A stretch of DNA of 64,000 nucleotides from Variovorax paradoxus (GTDB taxonomy: Bacteria; Pseudomonadota; Gammaproteobacteria; Burkholderiales; Burkholderiaceae_C). Positions 34,369 to 42,808 of this stretch are shown piece after piece. The number at the start of each line of letters is the position of its first letter. The stretch's first letter is position 1. The stretch is from positions 1-64,000 of the forward strand of contig NZ_JAGGNV010000028.1 of assembly GCF_018614955.1 (NCBI RefSeq), in the 5' to 3' direction. The notes beneath the pieces were generated by a model. The model had not been told where the DNA came from. It did not search any database and worked only from the letters and a program-made list of their open reading frames with translations. The translations under genes were made by a program, and so were the position numbers.

Positions 34369-35746
34369 AGTAGGTCAGCTCCAGCACGCTGACATCGCCC
34401 TGCGCCGCAGGCCAGCTCGGGCCGGCCACGCGTTCGCCATTGAACTCGGCCACGACGCTGCGCGGCGCATCACTTGAAAGCTTGAGCTTCGAGCTCGACA
34501 CGCCCGCGCCCTGCGGCGGCACGCCGGGCAGGGCGGCCTGGCCGTCGAAGCGCATGGTGTCGCGCCGGGCATCGAAGTAGCCGCGCGGCCGCGTGAAGAT
34601 GACCAGCGCCTTGGCGTCGCGATCGGCTTCGGCGATGCGTTCGGGCCGCAGCTGCACCACGGCGCTCGAACGTGGGAAGGGGCTGCGGTAGATGTGCGTG
34701 GTGGCATAGCCCGGCGCACTCAGGACGAACTCGTAAGGTGTGGCCGGTTGCGCGTTGAAGGGTCCCCAGCGGCCGTCCTGCGCAATGGTCTGTTCCCACG
34801 CGGCTGCGCCGCGGCGTGCGCCGGTCGCGGCATCGACTGCGAAGACTGCGAGCCGGGCGCTCTCGAGCGGCAGGTTGTTGACGAAGGCGCCGCTCGCCGG
34901 ATTGAGCGGATCGAGCCCGAGGCCCGTGACCTTGCCCGACAGCGTGATCGTCGATTCCGCCACCGGCTGCAGCGTGCGCGGGGCCTCGCCGGTCAGGAAG
35001 CGCCAGCCCGCATCGAAGGCGGCCGACGAGAACGAAGTCTCGCGATGGTCGACGCGCGGCAGCGCCACATTGGTCGCGCCCTTCAACGCCGGCCCGTCGA
35101 AGCCGATGTGGGTCGGCATGCCCTTGGCGCCGATCCACACGCCGTCGGGCTGTGCGTACTTGTCGTTGTTGTCGGAGCGGACGTTCAGCCATTTCACGCC
35201 GGGCGTGACTTCGTCGCCAGCCGGATTCTTCGGCGCGTTGAGCCGCTGCATGAAGGGGCTCAGCCCGGAAAACTCGTTGCCCTCGCGAAACCCCTTGACC
35301 GCCCAGATGCCATGCGCCGGGTTGCCGCCCAGCACCACGTGGCTCACGACGCGGTCGCCGCCGCCGTTCTGCACGTAGTTGCGGATCGTGTTGCCGCCGC
35401 GCGAGTTGCCGATCAGGACGACCTTGCTGGCGTCTGTGGTCTTCAGCACTCGCTCGACCTCCGCTTTCAGGAAAGCCATCGACTCCGCAGTCGAACTGCG
35501 CGCCGGCTGGGTCACCGCATCGTCGTCGCGCGCCAGCGGAAAGGGCTGGTCGACCGCGAAGAGCCGTTCACGCGGCCAGCCGTTCGATTCGAAGCGCCAC
35601 AGCGTCGTCTGCCACAGCGCCGCGGAGTCGCCATTGCCGTGCATGAAGACGATCGGCGGCCGTTCGCTGGAGAGAGGCGCGGTGTTGCAGGCGGCGAGCA
35701 TGGTCGTGGCTAGGCTCAGGGCGATCAAGTGGCGGCGAGTGTGCAT
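34367..35746 (-). CDS. Alpha/beta-hydrolase lipoprotein (esterase/lipase-like)
   Basis: A 459-residue exported lipoprotein. The signal peptide has a lipobox LAAC with C20 as the modified residue. The alpha/beta-hydrolase domain follows, with an oxyanion HGNGDSA loop near residues 36-42 and nucleophile elbow GNSRGG near 113-118. From about residue 265 a beta-rich domain is visible (LSGKVTGLGLDPLNPASGAF and further strands) that could bind polymer or membrane. I start at the ATG at 35746, six codons inside a longer frame, because it gives the lipobox at the usual distance. Substrate unknown. Confidence 0.8.
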   Translation of the reverse strand: MHTRRHLIALSLATTMLAACNTAPLSSERPPIVFMHGNGDSAALWQTTLWRFESNGWPRERLFAVDQPFPLARDDDAVTQPARSSTAESMAFLKAEVERVLKTTDASKVVLIGNSRGGNTIRNYVQNGGGDRVVSHVVLGGNPAHGIWAVKGFREGNEFSGLSPFMQRLNAPKNPAGDEVTPGVKWLNVRSDNNDKYAQPDGVWIGAKGMPTHIGFDGPALKGATNVALPRVDHRETSFSSAAFDAGWRFLTGEAPRTLQPVAESTITLSGKVTGLGLDPLNPASGAFVNNLPLESARLAVFAVDAATGARRGAAAWEQTIAQDGRWGPFNAQPATPYEFVLSAPGYATTHIYRSPFPRSSAVVQLRPERIAEADRDAKALVIFTRPRGYFDARRDTMRFDGQAALPGVPPQGAGVSSSKLKLSSDAPRSVVAEFNGERVAGPSWPAAQGDVSVLELTY

Positions 35747-35762
35747 GGGCAGGCTCCGGTAC

Positions 35763-35799
35763 AAAGAAAAGCGCCCGCGAGCGCAGGGCTGGCGGGCGC
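35763..35799 (-). terminator. Terminator downstream of the acyl-CoA dehydrogenase operon
   Basis: On the minus strand GCGCCCGC (from 35799) and GCGGGCGC (to 35771) form a perfect 8-bp stem, followed by TTTTCTTT. It lies 34 bp beyond the stop of the gene at 35833. Confidence 0.75.
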
Positions 35800-35832
35800 G
35801 GTGCTATCGGGAAAAGATAGCAGTTCCGTGTG

Positions 35833-36948
35833 TCAAGCGAAGACGCCGGCTGTGTCCTGCATGCGCGACGATACCTCGCCCAGGTGGTGCAGCGTATCGC
35901 CGAAGCTCATCTCCAGCTGCGTCAGCTTCCGGAAGTAGTGGCTTCCGATGTACTCGTCGGTCACGCCGATGCCGCCGTGCAGTTGCACCGACTGCTGGCC
36001 GATGAAGCGCATCGAGACGCCCAACTGGTACTTGGCGCGCGCTGCGGCCTGGCGGCGCTCGGCGGCCGGTGCGTTGAGCTTCAGGGTGGCGTAGTAACTC
36101 ATGGAGCGCGTGAGTTCGAGCTGCATCTTCATGTCGGCCACGCGGTGGCGCAGGGCCTGGAAGCTCGCGATCGCCACGCCGAACTGCTTGCGCGTGTTCA
36201 TGTACTCGACGGTGAGCGCGAGCGTCTTGTCCATCACGCCCACGGCCTCGGCGCAGGCCGCGGCGATGCCGATGTCGACCGCGTGTTCGATTGCGGGCAG
36301 GCCGTCCTTCGTGATGAGGGTAGCGGCGGCGCTGTCGAACACGACTTCGGCGGCGCGGCTGCCGTCCTGCGTGCCGTAGCCGCGTGCGGCCACGCCGTCT
36401 TCGGAACGCGGGACGAGGAAGAGGGCGATCCTGCCGTCCAGCTGGGCGGGCACGATGAAGGCATCGGCCTCGTCGCCGGCCGGCACCACGCTCTTGCTGC
36501 CGGTGAGGCGATAGCCGTCGCCGTTCTTCACCGCCTTGGCTTCACAGACGTCGAGCCGATAGCGCGCCTTGCGTTCCTGGTGGGCCAGCACAACCAGGGC
36601 CTGCCCGCCCGCGATGCGCGGCAGCCAGCTGTCCTTGGTGTCCTCGTCGGCATGGCCCGCGAGCACGGCGCCGGCGATAAAGGACTGGGCGAGCGGCTCC
36701 AGCACGATGCCGCGGCCCAGCTCTTCCATCACGATCATGCCCTCGACGGGACCCATGCCGAGGCCGCCCTCGTCTTCGGGAATGTAGAGGCCGCCCAGGC
36801 CCAGTTCGGCCAGCTCGTCCCAGGCTTCGCGCGAGAAGCCGCCAGCCGCCTCGATGGCGCGGCGGCGCTCGAAGCCGTAGCCTTTTTCGACCCACTTGGC
36901 GACGGCGTCGCGAAGCTGTTGCTGCTCGTCGCTGAAATTGAAGTCCAT
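35833..36948 (-). CDS. Acyl-CoA dehydrogenase, PimD-like small subunit
   Basis: A 371-residue FAD-dependent acyl-CoA dehydrogenase. The N-terminal helical domain starts MDFNFSDEQQQLRDAV; the C-terminal domain holds QLHGGIGVTDEYIGSHYFRKL. It is paired with the dehydrogenase gene directly upstream (23 bp). Such pairs form heteromeric enzymes, as proposed for the pimeloyl-CoA dehydrogenase PimC/PimD and shown for steroid side-chain dehydrogenases, in which the two chains share active sites. The acyl chain is not evident. An ATG at 36948 gives the family's N-terminus. Confidence 0.87.
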   Translation of the reverse strand: MDFNFSDEQQQLRDAVAKWVEKGYGFERRRAIEAAGGFSREAWDELAELGLGGLYIPEDEGGLGMGPVEGMIVMEELGRGIVLEPLAQSFIAGAVLAGHADEDTKDSWLPRIAGGQALVVLAHQERKARYRLDVCEAKAVKNGDGYRLTGSKSVVPAGDEADAFIVPAQLDGRIALFLVPRSEDGVAARGYGTQDGSRAAEVVFDSAAATLITKDGLPAIEHAVDIGIAAACAEAVGVMDKTLALTVEYMNTRKQFGVAIASFQALRHRVADMKMQLELTRSMSYYATLKLNAPAAERRQAAARAKYQLGVSMRFIGQQSVQLHGGIGVTDEYIGSHYFRKLTQLEMSFGDTLHHLGEVSSRMQDTAGVFA

Positions 36949-36971
36949 TGTCTTGATCCTTATGCCTGAGC

Positions 36972-38174
36972 TCAACCGAGGACGGTCTGGGCGACGATGT
37001 TGCGTTGCACTTCGTTGCTGCCGCCGTAGATGGTGGTCTTGCGCATGTTGAAGTAGGTCGTCGCGAGCGGCGCCACTTCCGGGTGCCCACCGGGGAAGTC
37101 GCCCTGCCAGCCGGCTGCCATCGCTTCGCGGATCAGCGGCAGCGCGAAGGGGCCGGCCGCCAACATCATGAGTTCGGAATAGCGCTGCTGGACCTCGCTG
37201 CCCTTGATCTTGAGCAGGCCCGCGATGTCGAGCGAGTTCTTGCCCGAGGTGGCGGCCGAGAGCACGCGCAGCACCAGCATCTCGAGCGCGATCACGTCGA
37301 CCTCGAGCTTGGCTATTTCATCGCGGAAGCGCTGTGCATATGAATCCCCTCCGGTAGATGCCCAAACGCCCTCACGCTTGGCGATGCGCTTCAGGCGCTC
37401 CAGCTCGCGCTTGGCGCGGTTCGCATCGGCGATGTTGGTGCGCTCGTGCGAGAGCAGATGTTTGGCGTAGGTCCAGCCCTTGTTCTCCTCGCCGATCAGG
37501 TTCTCGGCCGGCACCTCGACGTTGTCGAACCAGACCTCGTTGACCTCGTGGCTGCCGTCGAGCAGCTTGATCGGCCGCACCGTGACGCCGGGCGACTTCA
37601 TGTCGATCAGGAGGAAGCTGATGCCGGTCTGCGGCTTGCCTTCGTTGCTGGTGCGCACCAGGCAGAAAATCCATTCGCCGTACTGGCCGAGCGTGGTCCA
37701 GGTCTTCTGGCCGTTGACGATGTATTTGTCGCCCTTTCGTTCGGCCTTGGTCTTCACCGAAGCGAGGTCCGAGCCCGAACCGGGCTCGCTGTAGCCCTGG
37801 CTCCACCAGACCTCGCCGCTTGCGATGCCGGGCAGGAAACGCTTCTGCTGCTCGGCATTGCCGAAGGCCTGGATCACCGGTGCCACCATGACCGGACCGA
37901 AGGGGACGATGCGCGGCGCGCCGGCCAGGGCGGTTTCCTCCTCGAACAGGTGCTTCTGAATCGCGGTCCAGCCCGGGCCGCCGAATTCGGTCGGCCAGCC
38001 GTAGCCGAGCCAGCCCTTCTTGCCGAGGATCTTGGCCCAGCGCTGCAGATCGTCGCGCGTGAGCTCCAGTGCGTTGTGCACCTTGTGGGAGATCTCTTGG
38101 GGAAGGTTGTCTTTGACCCAGGCGCGAATCTCTTCGCGGAACTTCTGTTCGTCGGGCGTGAAGCTCAAATCCAT
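36972..38174 (-). CDS. Acyl-CoA dehydrogenase, PimC-like large subunit
   Basis: A 400-residue acyl-CoA dehydrogenase. Substrate-loop and FAD-binding signatures are visible as WWSQGYSEPGSGSDLAS near residues 124-140 and TTIYGGSNEVQRNIVAQ near 381-397. It is the first gene of a two-gene operon with the smaller subunit downstream. No other pimeloyl (pim) or beta-oxidation gene accompanies it. The gene is divergent from purN. Confidence 0.9.
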   Translation of the reverse strand: MDLSFTPDEQKFREEIRAWVKDNLPQEISHKVHNALELTRDDLQRWAKILGKKGWLGYGWPTEFGGPGWTAIQKHLFEEETALAGAPRIVPFGPVMVAPVIQAFGNAEQQKRFLPGIASGEVWWSQGYSEPGSGSDLASVKTKAERKGDKYIVNGQKTWTTLGQYGEWIFCLVRTSNEGKPQTGISFLLIDMKSPGVTVRPIKLLDGSHEVNEVWFDNVEVPAENLIGEENKGWTYAKHLLSHERTNIADANRAKRELERLKRIAKREGVWASTGGDSYAQRFRDEIAKLEVDVIALEMLVLRVLSAATSGKNSLDIAGLLKIKGSEVQQRYSELMMLAAGPFALPLIREAMAAGWQGDFPGGHPEVAPLATTYFNMRKTTIYGGSNEVQRNIVAQTVLG

Positions 38175-38317
38175 GCTTGCCTCGCTGTGTTGATCGAGCG
38201 CCGCAGGGGCGGCGCGTCCGTCGGACCGCTTGGTTTTAGCACGGTCGTGCTAGTTGGCGGTGTCCGCGCGGCGACAAATGGGATCGGTGGAAACGAGCAC
38301 AGATAATCCCGCCTCCC

Positions 38318-38902
38318 ATGAAGAACATCGTGATCCTGATCTCCGGCAGCGGCTCCAATATGGCGGCCATCGTGCATGCCGCCGCGCATGAGCGCTGGGC
38401 CCAGCGTTTCGGTGCGCGCGTCGCAGCGGTCATCAGCAACAAGGCGCAGGCGCCGGGGCTGGCTTTGGCGCAGGCGCAAGGCATCGCGACCGCGGTGGTC
38501 CCGCACCAGGACTTCGCCACCCGCGAGGCCTTCGATGCGGCGCTGGCCGATGCCATCGATGCGCATGCGCCGGCGCTGGTGGTGCTTGCGGGATTCATGC
38601 GGATCCTCACGCCGGGCTTCGTGGCGCGCTATGAAGGACGGCTGCTCAACATCCATCCTTCGCTGTTGCCGGCCTTTCCGGGCCTGCACACCCATCGGCG
38701 CGCGATCGAGGCCGGTTGCCGGGTGGCAGGCGTGACGGTGCACCAGGTGACGGTCGAGCTCGACCATGGGCCGATCCTCGCGCAGGCGGTGGTGCCGGTC
38801 CTGCCGGACGACACGCCCGAGACGCTTTCAGCGCGCGTGCTGGCGCAGGAACATAGGGTTTACCCGCAGGCTATCGCGGACTGGCTTGATGAAACAAAAT
38901 GA
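38318..38902 (+). CDS. purN: Phosphoribosylglycinamide formyltransferase
   Basis: A 194-residue folate-dependent GAR transformylase of purine synthesis. The N-terminal ILISGSGSNMAA loop (residues 6-17) binds the ribonucleotide phosphate. The catalytic set N-H-D is seen as N at LLNIHPSLLPAFPG, H in TVHQV and D in ELDHGPILAQ. Length is normal for the family. The downstream lipoprotein gene starts 34 bp later on the same strand. Confidence 0.95.
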   Translation: MKNIVILISGSGSNMAAIVHAAAHERWAQRFGARVAAVISNKAQAPGLALAQAQGIATAVVPHQDFATREAFDAALADAIDAHAPALVVLAGFMRILTPGFVARYEGRLLNIHPSLLPAFPGLHTHRRAIEAGCRVAGVTVHQVTVELDHGPILAQAVVPVLPDDTPETLSARVLAQEHRVYPQAIADWLDETK

Positions 38903-38936
38903 CACAATCTGGTTTTCCCCGCCTGAAGAGTCGTTT

Positions 38937-39251
38937 GTGAAAAGCCGTCACCTGTTGCTGTCCGCACTGACTGCCGCTGCGCTGTTGGCCGGCTGTGCTG
39001 CGCCTGCGCCTGCGCCCGTACCGGCGCCTGCGCCCGTACCGGCGCCTGCGCAATGCAATGCCGACGACGCCAAGTTCGCGGTCGGCCAGCCCGCATCGGC
39101 GCAACTCGAGACCGCTGCCCGCGTTCGCGCCGGCGCTGAGAGCGCGCGCGTCCTCAAGCCCAATCAGGTGGTCACGATGGAATTCAACGCAGTCCGGCTC
39201 AATCTCGTCGTCGATGCGCGCAACCGTGTGACGGCCGTGCGTTGCGGCTGA
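38937..39251 (+). CDS. Lipoprotein with peptidase-inhibitor I78-like domain
   Basis: A 104-residue predicted outer-envelope lipoprotein. GTG start at 38937; lipobox LAGC with C20. A Pro/Ala linker (residues 21-39) is encoded by two perfect 18-bp tandem repeats (39011-39046). The C-terminal domain has the I78 pattern: an initial C, then AARVRAGAESARVLKPNQVVT, MEFNAVRLNLVVDARNRV and a final RCG, whose two cysteines probably form a disulphide. Family members inhibit subtilisin-like proteases; inhibition by this protein is inferred. Confidence 0.75.
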   Translation: MKSRHLLLSALTAAALLAGCAAPAPAPVPAPAPVPAPAQCNADDAKFAVGQPASAQLETAARVRAGAESARVLKPNQVVTMEFNAVRLNLVVDARNRVTAVRCG

Positions 39252-39264
39252 ACATTCCGGCCTT

Positions 39265-39501
39265 CTAGTCGAGCTTGACGAAACGCAACCGTGGCAAGCC
39301 GTCGATCTTTACGGTCTCGCCGAACATCGCCGCCGGGCGTACCCACAGCCCGCGCGCGCCGTAGAGCGCGCGATACAGCGTCATCGGCTCCAGCGTTTCA
39401 CTGTGGCGCACGGTGCCGAGCACTTCGTATTCGCCTCCCTTGTAGTGGCGGTAGCGACCGGGCGGTGTTTCGATCAGGGGCGGCAGGTCGTCGTCGGTCA
39501 T
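39265..39501 (-). CDS. DUF1653-domain protein
   Basis: A 78-residue protein matching the DUF1653 pattern: PGRYRHYKGGEYEVLG near residues 14-29, then HSETLEPMTLYRALYG and a WVRPAAMFGE block. It is a compact cytoplasmic beta-sheet domain of unknown function that is common in bacteria. It is convergent with the I78 lipoprotein gene (13 bp) and divergent from the M48 peptidase gene. Confidence 0.85.
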   Translation of the reverse strand: MTDDDLPPLIETPPGRYRHYKGGEYEVLGTVRHSETLEPMTLYRALYGARGLWVRPAAMFGETVKIDGLPRLRFVKLD

Positions 39502-39536
39502 GCTGGTGGTTTTGTTCAGGAGATTGAAAGGTCGAG

Positions 39537-41393
39537 ATGGATCGCGCCGATTTTGTTCATCTCGTCCGACTCAGCGAGCACGCCAGCGCGGACGACAGCA
39601 AGGGCTATCGGCGCGGTGTCGCCGCTTTCGCCGCACTGGGCTATCTGTGGGTGATCGCATGCCTGGCGCTCGCGGTCGGCATCGTCGTCTGGATCGTCGC
39701 GTCGATGGGGCAGGGGCGCTTCAATTTCACGCGGGGCTGGCTTCTGCTCTTCGCGCTCGGCCTGCTGTGGGCCACGTTGCGCGCGCTGTGGGTGCGCTTC
39801 GATGAGCCTGAAGGTGTGCAGCTTGCGCGCGAGGATGCGCCGGCGCTTTTCGACGCGCTGGACCGCATCCGGCAGAAGATCGACGGCCCGCCGGTCCACC
39901 ATGTCTACCTCGACAGCGAGTTCAACGCCAGCATCCGCCAGTTGCCGCGCTTCGGCCTCTTCGGCGGTGCCGTCAACTACCTGAGCGTGGGGCTGCCGCT
40001 CCTGATGGCACTGGACAAGCGTCGCCTGCTGTCGGTGCTGGCGCACGAGTACGGCCACTTGCGCGGGAATCACGGCAAGCTGAGCGCCTGGATCTACCGC
40101 ACGCGCCTGTCCTGGCTCAAGCTCGACGCCAGCCTGCAGAACGACGAGGGCGTGATGGCGCTGGCCTCGCAGGCCTTCTTTCGCTGGTACTTCCCGCGCT
40201 TCGCGGCCAAGACCTTTGCGCTGGCGCGGCAGGATGAGTACGAAGCCGACCGCATCTCGGCGCGCCTGCTCGGTCCCGGTGTGACCGCTGCCGCGTTGAC
40301 CGAGATCGCCGTCAAGAGCACCTGGTATGCGGATGCCTTCTGGTCCGGCCACTGGGCGCGCGCTGCCCAGGAGCCGTTGCCGGCGGGGGCCTTCTCCGCG
40401 ATGGAAACGCAGCTCTGCGCGCCTGTCGCCCCCGATCTGGCACGCGAGGCGCTGCGCAGCGCGCTGCGGCGCGTGAGCGATGTCGACGACACCCATCCGG
40501 TGCTGCGCGACCGGCTCGAAGCGCTCGATGAGAAGGCCGCGCTGCCGGCCTGGTCGGCGAAGTCGGCACTGGAGCTGCTGGCCGACAAGACGAAATGGAT
40601 CGCGTACTTCGATGGGGAATGGCGCCGTACGCATGCGAGCGACTGGAAGCAGCATCATGCCTACCTCGCACGCGTGCGGGAACGCGTCGTCGCACTGGCC
40701 GCCAGCAGGGGACGCAACAATGCCGACGAGATGGTCGAGTGGGCCGATTGCGAGCGCCGCATCAATGCCGCCGCCGATGTGCGCGGCCGCTACGAGCGCG
40801 CCTTGCAGATCACGCCCGACCATCCGGGCGCGCTGCGCGGCCTGGCACAGACGCTGCCGCCCAAGGATCGCGCGGCGCGCCTCGAAGTGCTGGAGCGGCT
40901 GCATGCGTCGAGTACCGCGAGCCGCTGGTGGGCCGCCAAGACCGCCGTCGCCGTGCTCGAGGATCCCGATGCCGGGCCGCATGACGAGCCCGCGCTCAAG
41001 CTGTGGCGCGAACGGGCCAGGACGGCCGAGGCGGCCGAGCAGCGCGCCTGGGAGGAGATCACCAGCACGCATTTCTTCAGCCAGATTGCGCGCCATGACC
41101 TGAGCGAATTCGAGCTCGGCGAGCTGAGGGCTGACCTGGTGCGCTGCAGCCCGATCTCGCGGGTCTGGCTGGTACGCAAGAACTTGCGCGAATTCCCGTG
41201 GCGGCGCGCATACGTCCTATTCGTCGAGCTGCCGGGGCTGTCCGACGAGGAGCGCTGGAACCTGTGTCGCCAGCTCGAGCAGACCTTGAACCTGCCCGGC
41301 GCCGTGCTGGTGCTGTGGGCCGGCCATTCGCCCACTCTCGCGGAGATCGAGCGTCAGGCCTTCGGGCCGGTCTGGACGCGCACGGCCGGCTGA
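39537..41393 (+). CDS. M48-family membrane metallopeptidase
   Basis: A 618-residue protein with two N-terminal membrane helices (about residues 28-55 and 64-85) and an M48 zinc protease domain. The zinc site is HEYGH (170-174) with the third ligand E234 in EYEAD. The C-terminal half (from about 380) is alpha-helical and TPR-like, ending in a region reading ELPGLSDEERW. An HtpX/Ste24-like role in membrane protein quality control is plausible. The next gene starts 12 bp downstream. Confidence 0.88.
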   Translation: MDRADFVHLVRLSEHASADDSKGYRRGVAAFAALGYLWVIACLALAVGIVVWIVASMGQGRFNFTRGWLLLFALGLLWATLRALWVRFDEPEGVQLAREDAPALFDALDRIRQKIDGPPVHHVYLDSEFNASIRQLPRFGLFGGAVNYLSVGLPLLMALDKRRLLSVLAHEYGHLRGNHGKLSAWIYRTRLSWLKLDASLQNDEGVMALASQAFFRWYFPRFAAKTFALARQDEYEADRISARLLGPGVTAAALTEIAVKSTWYADAFWSGHWARAAQEPLPAGAFSAMETQLCAPVAPDLAREALRSALRRVSDVDDTHPVLRDRLEALDEKAALPAWSAKSALELLADKTKWIAYFDGEWRRTHASDWKQHHAYLARVRERVVALAASRGRNNADEMVEWADCERRINAAADVRGRYERALQITPDHPGALRGLAQTLPPKDRAARLEVLERLHASSTASRWWAAKTAVAVLEDPDAGPHDEPALKLWRERARTAEAAEQRAWEEITSTHFFSQIARHDLSEFELGELRADLVRCSPISRVWLVRKNLREFPWRRAYVLFVELPGLSDEERWNLCRQLEQTLNLPGAVLVLWAGHSPTLAEIERQAFGPVWTRTAG

Positions 41394-41405
41394 GACAATG
41401 GGGGC

Positions 41406-42677
41406 ATGCACCCCAAAGCCCTTCTCGAGGCCTGCGCCGATCTGGTCGGCCTCGTCCTGAAATTCGATCATCCCGCCGATCAGGTCGTTTCCCGCTTCTT
41501 TCGTGAGCACCGTGAGTTCGGGCCGCGCGAGCGCGCCACGCTCGCCGAGACGGTCTACACCGTGTTGCGCAAGAAGCTGCTGTTCGATCATCTGTCGCCC
41601 TCCGGCAGCGGGCCGAAGGAACGGCGCATGGCCATCCTCGGATTCCATGGCCCGCGCGATTTTCTGAAGAGCGCACTCAACGACACGGAGAAGCGCTGGC
41701 TCGACAACTGCGACGCCGTCAAGCCCGACGACCTGCTGGAGCGCCACCGGCACAACCTGCCCGAATGGCTGGTGGCGCCGCTCAAGGCGCAGCTCGGCGC
41801 CGAATTCTGGCCGCTGGTGGAAAGCCTGCAGCAGCCCGCGCCGCTCGATCTGCGGGTCAACGCGCTCACCGACAAGCGCCCCGACGTGCAGAAAGAGCTT
41901 GCGCTGGCCGCCATCAAGGCGGTCGCGACGCCGTTCTCGCCCTGGGGCCTGCGCATCGACGGCAAGCCGGCGCTCGCCAAGCTCGATGCGTTTGCGCGAG
42001 GTGCGGTCGAGGTGCAGGACGAGGGCTCCCAGCTGCTGGCGCTGCTGCTCGATGCCAAGCGCGGCGAGATGGTGGTGGACTTCTGCGCCGGCGCGGGCGG
42101 CAAGACGCTTGCCATCGGGGCCACGATGCGCAACACCGGCCGGCTCTATGCCTTCGACACCTCCGCGCACCGGCTCGATGCGCTCAAGCCACGTCTGGCG
42201 CGCAGCAAGCTCTCGAACGTGCATCCCGCTGCCATCGCCCACGAGCGCGACGAGCGCGTCAAGCGCCTGGCCGGCAAGATCGACCGGGTGCTGGTCGATG
42301 CGCCCTGCTCAGGCCTGGGTACGCTGCGGCGCAATCCGGACCTCAAGTGGCGGCAGTCGCCGAAGTCGGTCGAGGAACTCACCGCGAAGCAGACGGCGAT
42401 CCTGCAGAGCGCGGCAAGGCTCGTGAAATCGGGTGGCCGCCTCGTTTACGCCACGTGCAGCGTGCTGCCGGAGGAAAACGAGGCCATCGCCGAGGCCTTC
42501 GGTGCCGCCAACCCCGACTTCGAGCCGCAGGACGCCGTAGTTCTGCTGAACGGCCTGAAGGTCGCGGGCGCCGAGGGTCTGGCTGCCGGTGGGGAAGGCG
42601 GCAAACGCTACTTGCGCCTCTGGCCGCACCGTCATGCCACCGATGGTTTCTTTGCCGCGGTCTGGAACCGGCAGTAG
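41406..42677 (+). CDS. RsmB/NOP2-family RNA (cytosine-5)-methyltransferase
   Basis: A 423-residue SAM-dependent RNA m5C methyltransferase. The SAM site FCAGAGGKTLAIG begins near residue 224. The two-cysteine catalytic pair is present: C301 in DAPCSGLGTLRRNPDLKWR and C351 in YATCSVLPEENE. An N-terminal helical RNA-binding region (residues 1-140) resembles the NusB-like part of RsmB but is divergent, so 16S rRNA C967 is only a guess for the target. Confidence 0.88.
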   Translation: MHPKALLEACADLVGLVLKFDHPADQVVSRFFREHREFGPRERATLAETVYTVLRKKLLFDHLSPSGSGPKERRMAILGFHGPRDFLKSALNDTEKRWLDNCDAVKPDDLLERHRHNLPEWLVAPLKAQLGAEFWPLVESLQQPAPLDLRVNALTDKRPDVQKELALAAIKAVATPFSPWGLRIDGKPALAKLDAFARGAVEVQDEGSQLLALLLDAKRGEMVVDFCAGAGGKTLAIGATMRNTGRLYAFDTSAHRLDALKPRLARSKLSNVHPAAIAHERDERVKRLAGKIDRVLVDAPCSGLGTLRRNPDLKWRQSPKSVEELTAKQTAILQSAARLVKSGGRLVYATCSVLPEENEAIAEAFGAANPDFEPQDAVVLLNGLKVAGAEGLAAGGEGGKRYLRLWPHRHATDGFFAAVWNRQ

Positions 42678-42726
42678 GCAGGAAGACCCAAAGAAGAGAG
42701 ATAACTCGCGATGGATCAAGGATTTA

Positions 42727-42743
42727 GCCCCCTTTTCGGGGGC
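42727..42743 (+). other. Hairpin downstream of the methyltransferase gene
   Basis: GCCCCC (42727-42732) and GGGGGC (42738-42743) form a 6-bp stem around TTTTC. No T run follows, so termination is doubtful. A TAAAAT at 42751 could be a -10 element for the desaturase gene, without a clear -35. Confidence 0.35.
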
Positions 42744-42808
42744 GAAGCCTTAAAATCACGAATTACCTGAAGGCTGCACCTTCGTGCGGCCATGGAGTAC
42801 TGAATTCA

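Noticed and set aside
39008..39050. Regulatory direct repeats
   Set aside because: The two 18-bp repeats are in frame within the I78 lipoprotein gene and encode its Pro/Ala linker.
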